Made by a program: the position numbers and the translations under genes
The notes under the pieces: generated by a model
Database searches by the model: none
Told to the model about the DNA's origin: nothing
What the model saw: only the letters and a program-made list of their open reading frames with translations
In this document: piece by piece, positions 4,939-5,385 of the stretch
Layout: every line of letters begins with the position of its first letter
Position numbering within the stretch: position 1 is the stretch's first letter
Assembly (NCBI GenBank): GCA_900555165.1
Contig: USKE01000152.1
Coordinates: 1 to 5,385 of the forward strand
Origin: an uncultured Porphyromonadaceae bacterium
GTDB taxonomy: Bacteria > Bacteroidota > Bacteroidia > Bacteroidales > Muribaculaceae
Length of the DNA stretch: 5,385 nucleotides
Reading direction: 5' to 3'

Positions 4939-5212
4939 ATCTAAATAGTTGTTTGGTGAATTTGTTTTTCAGTAAGATATTTTTTTTGCAATACAGGGTC
5001 TGCGATGTTGTCCGCGCCTGCTTGTTGCTGTTATACTCTATAAACAACTCCCGTTAAAAAAGGTTGACGCACAATAGAATTGCATCTGAAAAATAATTTC
5101 CGTCATCGGGTTGAAATCGTCGTGACACACTCTTGGCGGCCTCTGCCTCGCGGCCCAATCCACCCAAATAACATTTCCACGAGATAAATTCCGATACCGT
5201 ATCTGAATTGCA
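4939..5212. other. Upstream region of the LRR gene; no gene or clear promoter seen
   Basis: This AT-rich stretch presumably carries the LRR promoter and leader. No perfect TAnnTTTG box is present on the minus strand; the nearest resemblance is TATTGC at about 4989-4994. A run of eight T on the plus strand (about 4980-4988) appears as an A tract in the presumed leader. No Shine-Dalgarno sequence precedes ATG 4938. Short open frames between 5060 and 5212 have no recognisable content. Confidence 0.4.
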
Positions 5213-5290
5213 GAACCAGGCGAACCAGAGGAACCAGCAGGGCTGTGGGCGCGCTATTTTCCGTTTTTTAAGAACCAGAGGAACCGGCAG
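5213..5290. repeat. Clustered 9-bp GAACCAGnn repeats
   Basis: Three tandem 9-mers, GAACCAGGC, GAACCAGAG and GAACCAGCA, occupy 5213-5239. A second block, GAACCAGAG plus GAACCGGCA, lies at 5272-5289. The 19-bp stretches 5222-5240 and 5272-5290 are identical at 18 positions and start exactly 50 bp apart. The intervening DNA is unrelated. It could be a minisatellite-like array or spaced protein-binding sites; no reading frame uses it convincingly. Confidence 0.65.
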
Positions 5291-5302
5291 TTGGGGTATT
5301 CA

Positions 5303-5385
5303 TTGTAGGGTCGCTACATGTAGCGACCGCTTACCAACTAACGTGCAGGTAATTATCGGCCATAACCAATGGCGGTCGCTACATG
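5303..5385. repeat. BIME/REP-like palindromic element, second copy, cut by the window end
   Basis: It begins with TTGTAGGG, as in the element at 3044, followed by a perfect 20-bp palindrome (5309-5328, GGTCGCTACATGTAGCGACC). After a spacer, GCGGTCGCTACATG (5372-5385) exactly complements 5317-5330 and runs into the window edge. The order of end motif, hairpin, spacer and start of a matching hairpin is the same as in the first element, although the hairpin bases differ. The missing right end should read TAGCGACC running into CCCTACAA. Confidence 0.65.

Noticed and set aside
4387..4948. Plus-strand open frames opposite the LRR gene
   Set aside because: Their apparent repeats (VEGLQG, LQGR and similar) are the antisense image of the LRR periodicity.
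5100..5240. Minus-strand open frame with hydrophobic residues in the right intergenic region
   Set aside because: It depends on the 9-bp repeats for its first codons, lacks a credible start and contains no recognisable motif.

Overview
The window looks like a chromosomal segment of a moderately GC-rich gut member of the Bacteroidales, most likely close to Muribaculaceae or Prevotella-like bacteria. The reasons are three TAnnTTTG (-7 type) Bacteroidetes promoter boxes, gene starts without clear Shine-Dalgarno sequences, a fragment of a type IX secretion C-terminal signal, and a secreted 21-residue leucine-rich-repeat protein of a style common in this order. The genus is inference only.

Layout. 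At the left edge (1-162, minus) lies the N-terminus of a YpfJ/KPN_02809-type neutral zinc metallopeptidase. It diverges from a free-standing prolyl-tRNA editing deacylase (215-757, plus), and the two genes share a nearly palindromic promoter region. A strong bidirectional terminator (798-830) separates the deacylase from a convergent, long biotin-dependent carboxyltransferase gene (850-2739, minus) of the OadA/PycB type. That gene has a clear -7 box, an operator-like dyad and a roughly 120-nt leader containing a very GC-rich nested hairpin. A stretch of about 1.1 kb (2740-3879) with no intact recognised gene follows. It holds a 180-bp nested inverted-repeat region with a BIME/REP-like element at its core, the degraded 3' end of a T9SS cargo gene (3318-3440, minus), a small unrecognised ORF (3446-3565, plus), a G-rich tract and the terminator of the next gene. 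The second large gene (3880-4938, minus) encodes a secreted protein made of thirteen exact 21-residue leucine-rich repeats. The right edge (4939-5385) is intergenic. It carries 9-bp GAACCAGnn repeats and the first part of a second BIME-like element, cut by the window end.

The genes do not form one pathway. They are monocistronic units: one housekeeping translation-fidelity gene, one central-metabolism gene, one putative protease and one surface or secreted protein. The most interesting material is non-coding. Two repeat elements share the order TTGTAGGG, hairpin, spacer, hairpin (then CCCTACAA in the complete copy), but their hairpin bases differ. This resembles paired inverted REP units with the GTAG foot used by REP-associated tyrosine transposases (RAYTs). 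No transposase, CRISPR array, tRNA or rRNA was seen.
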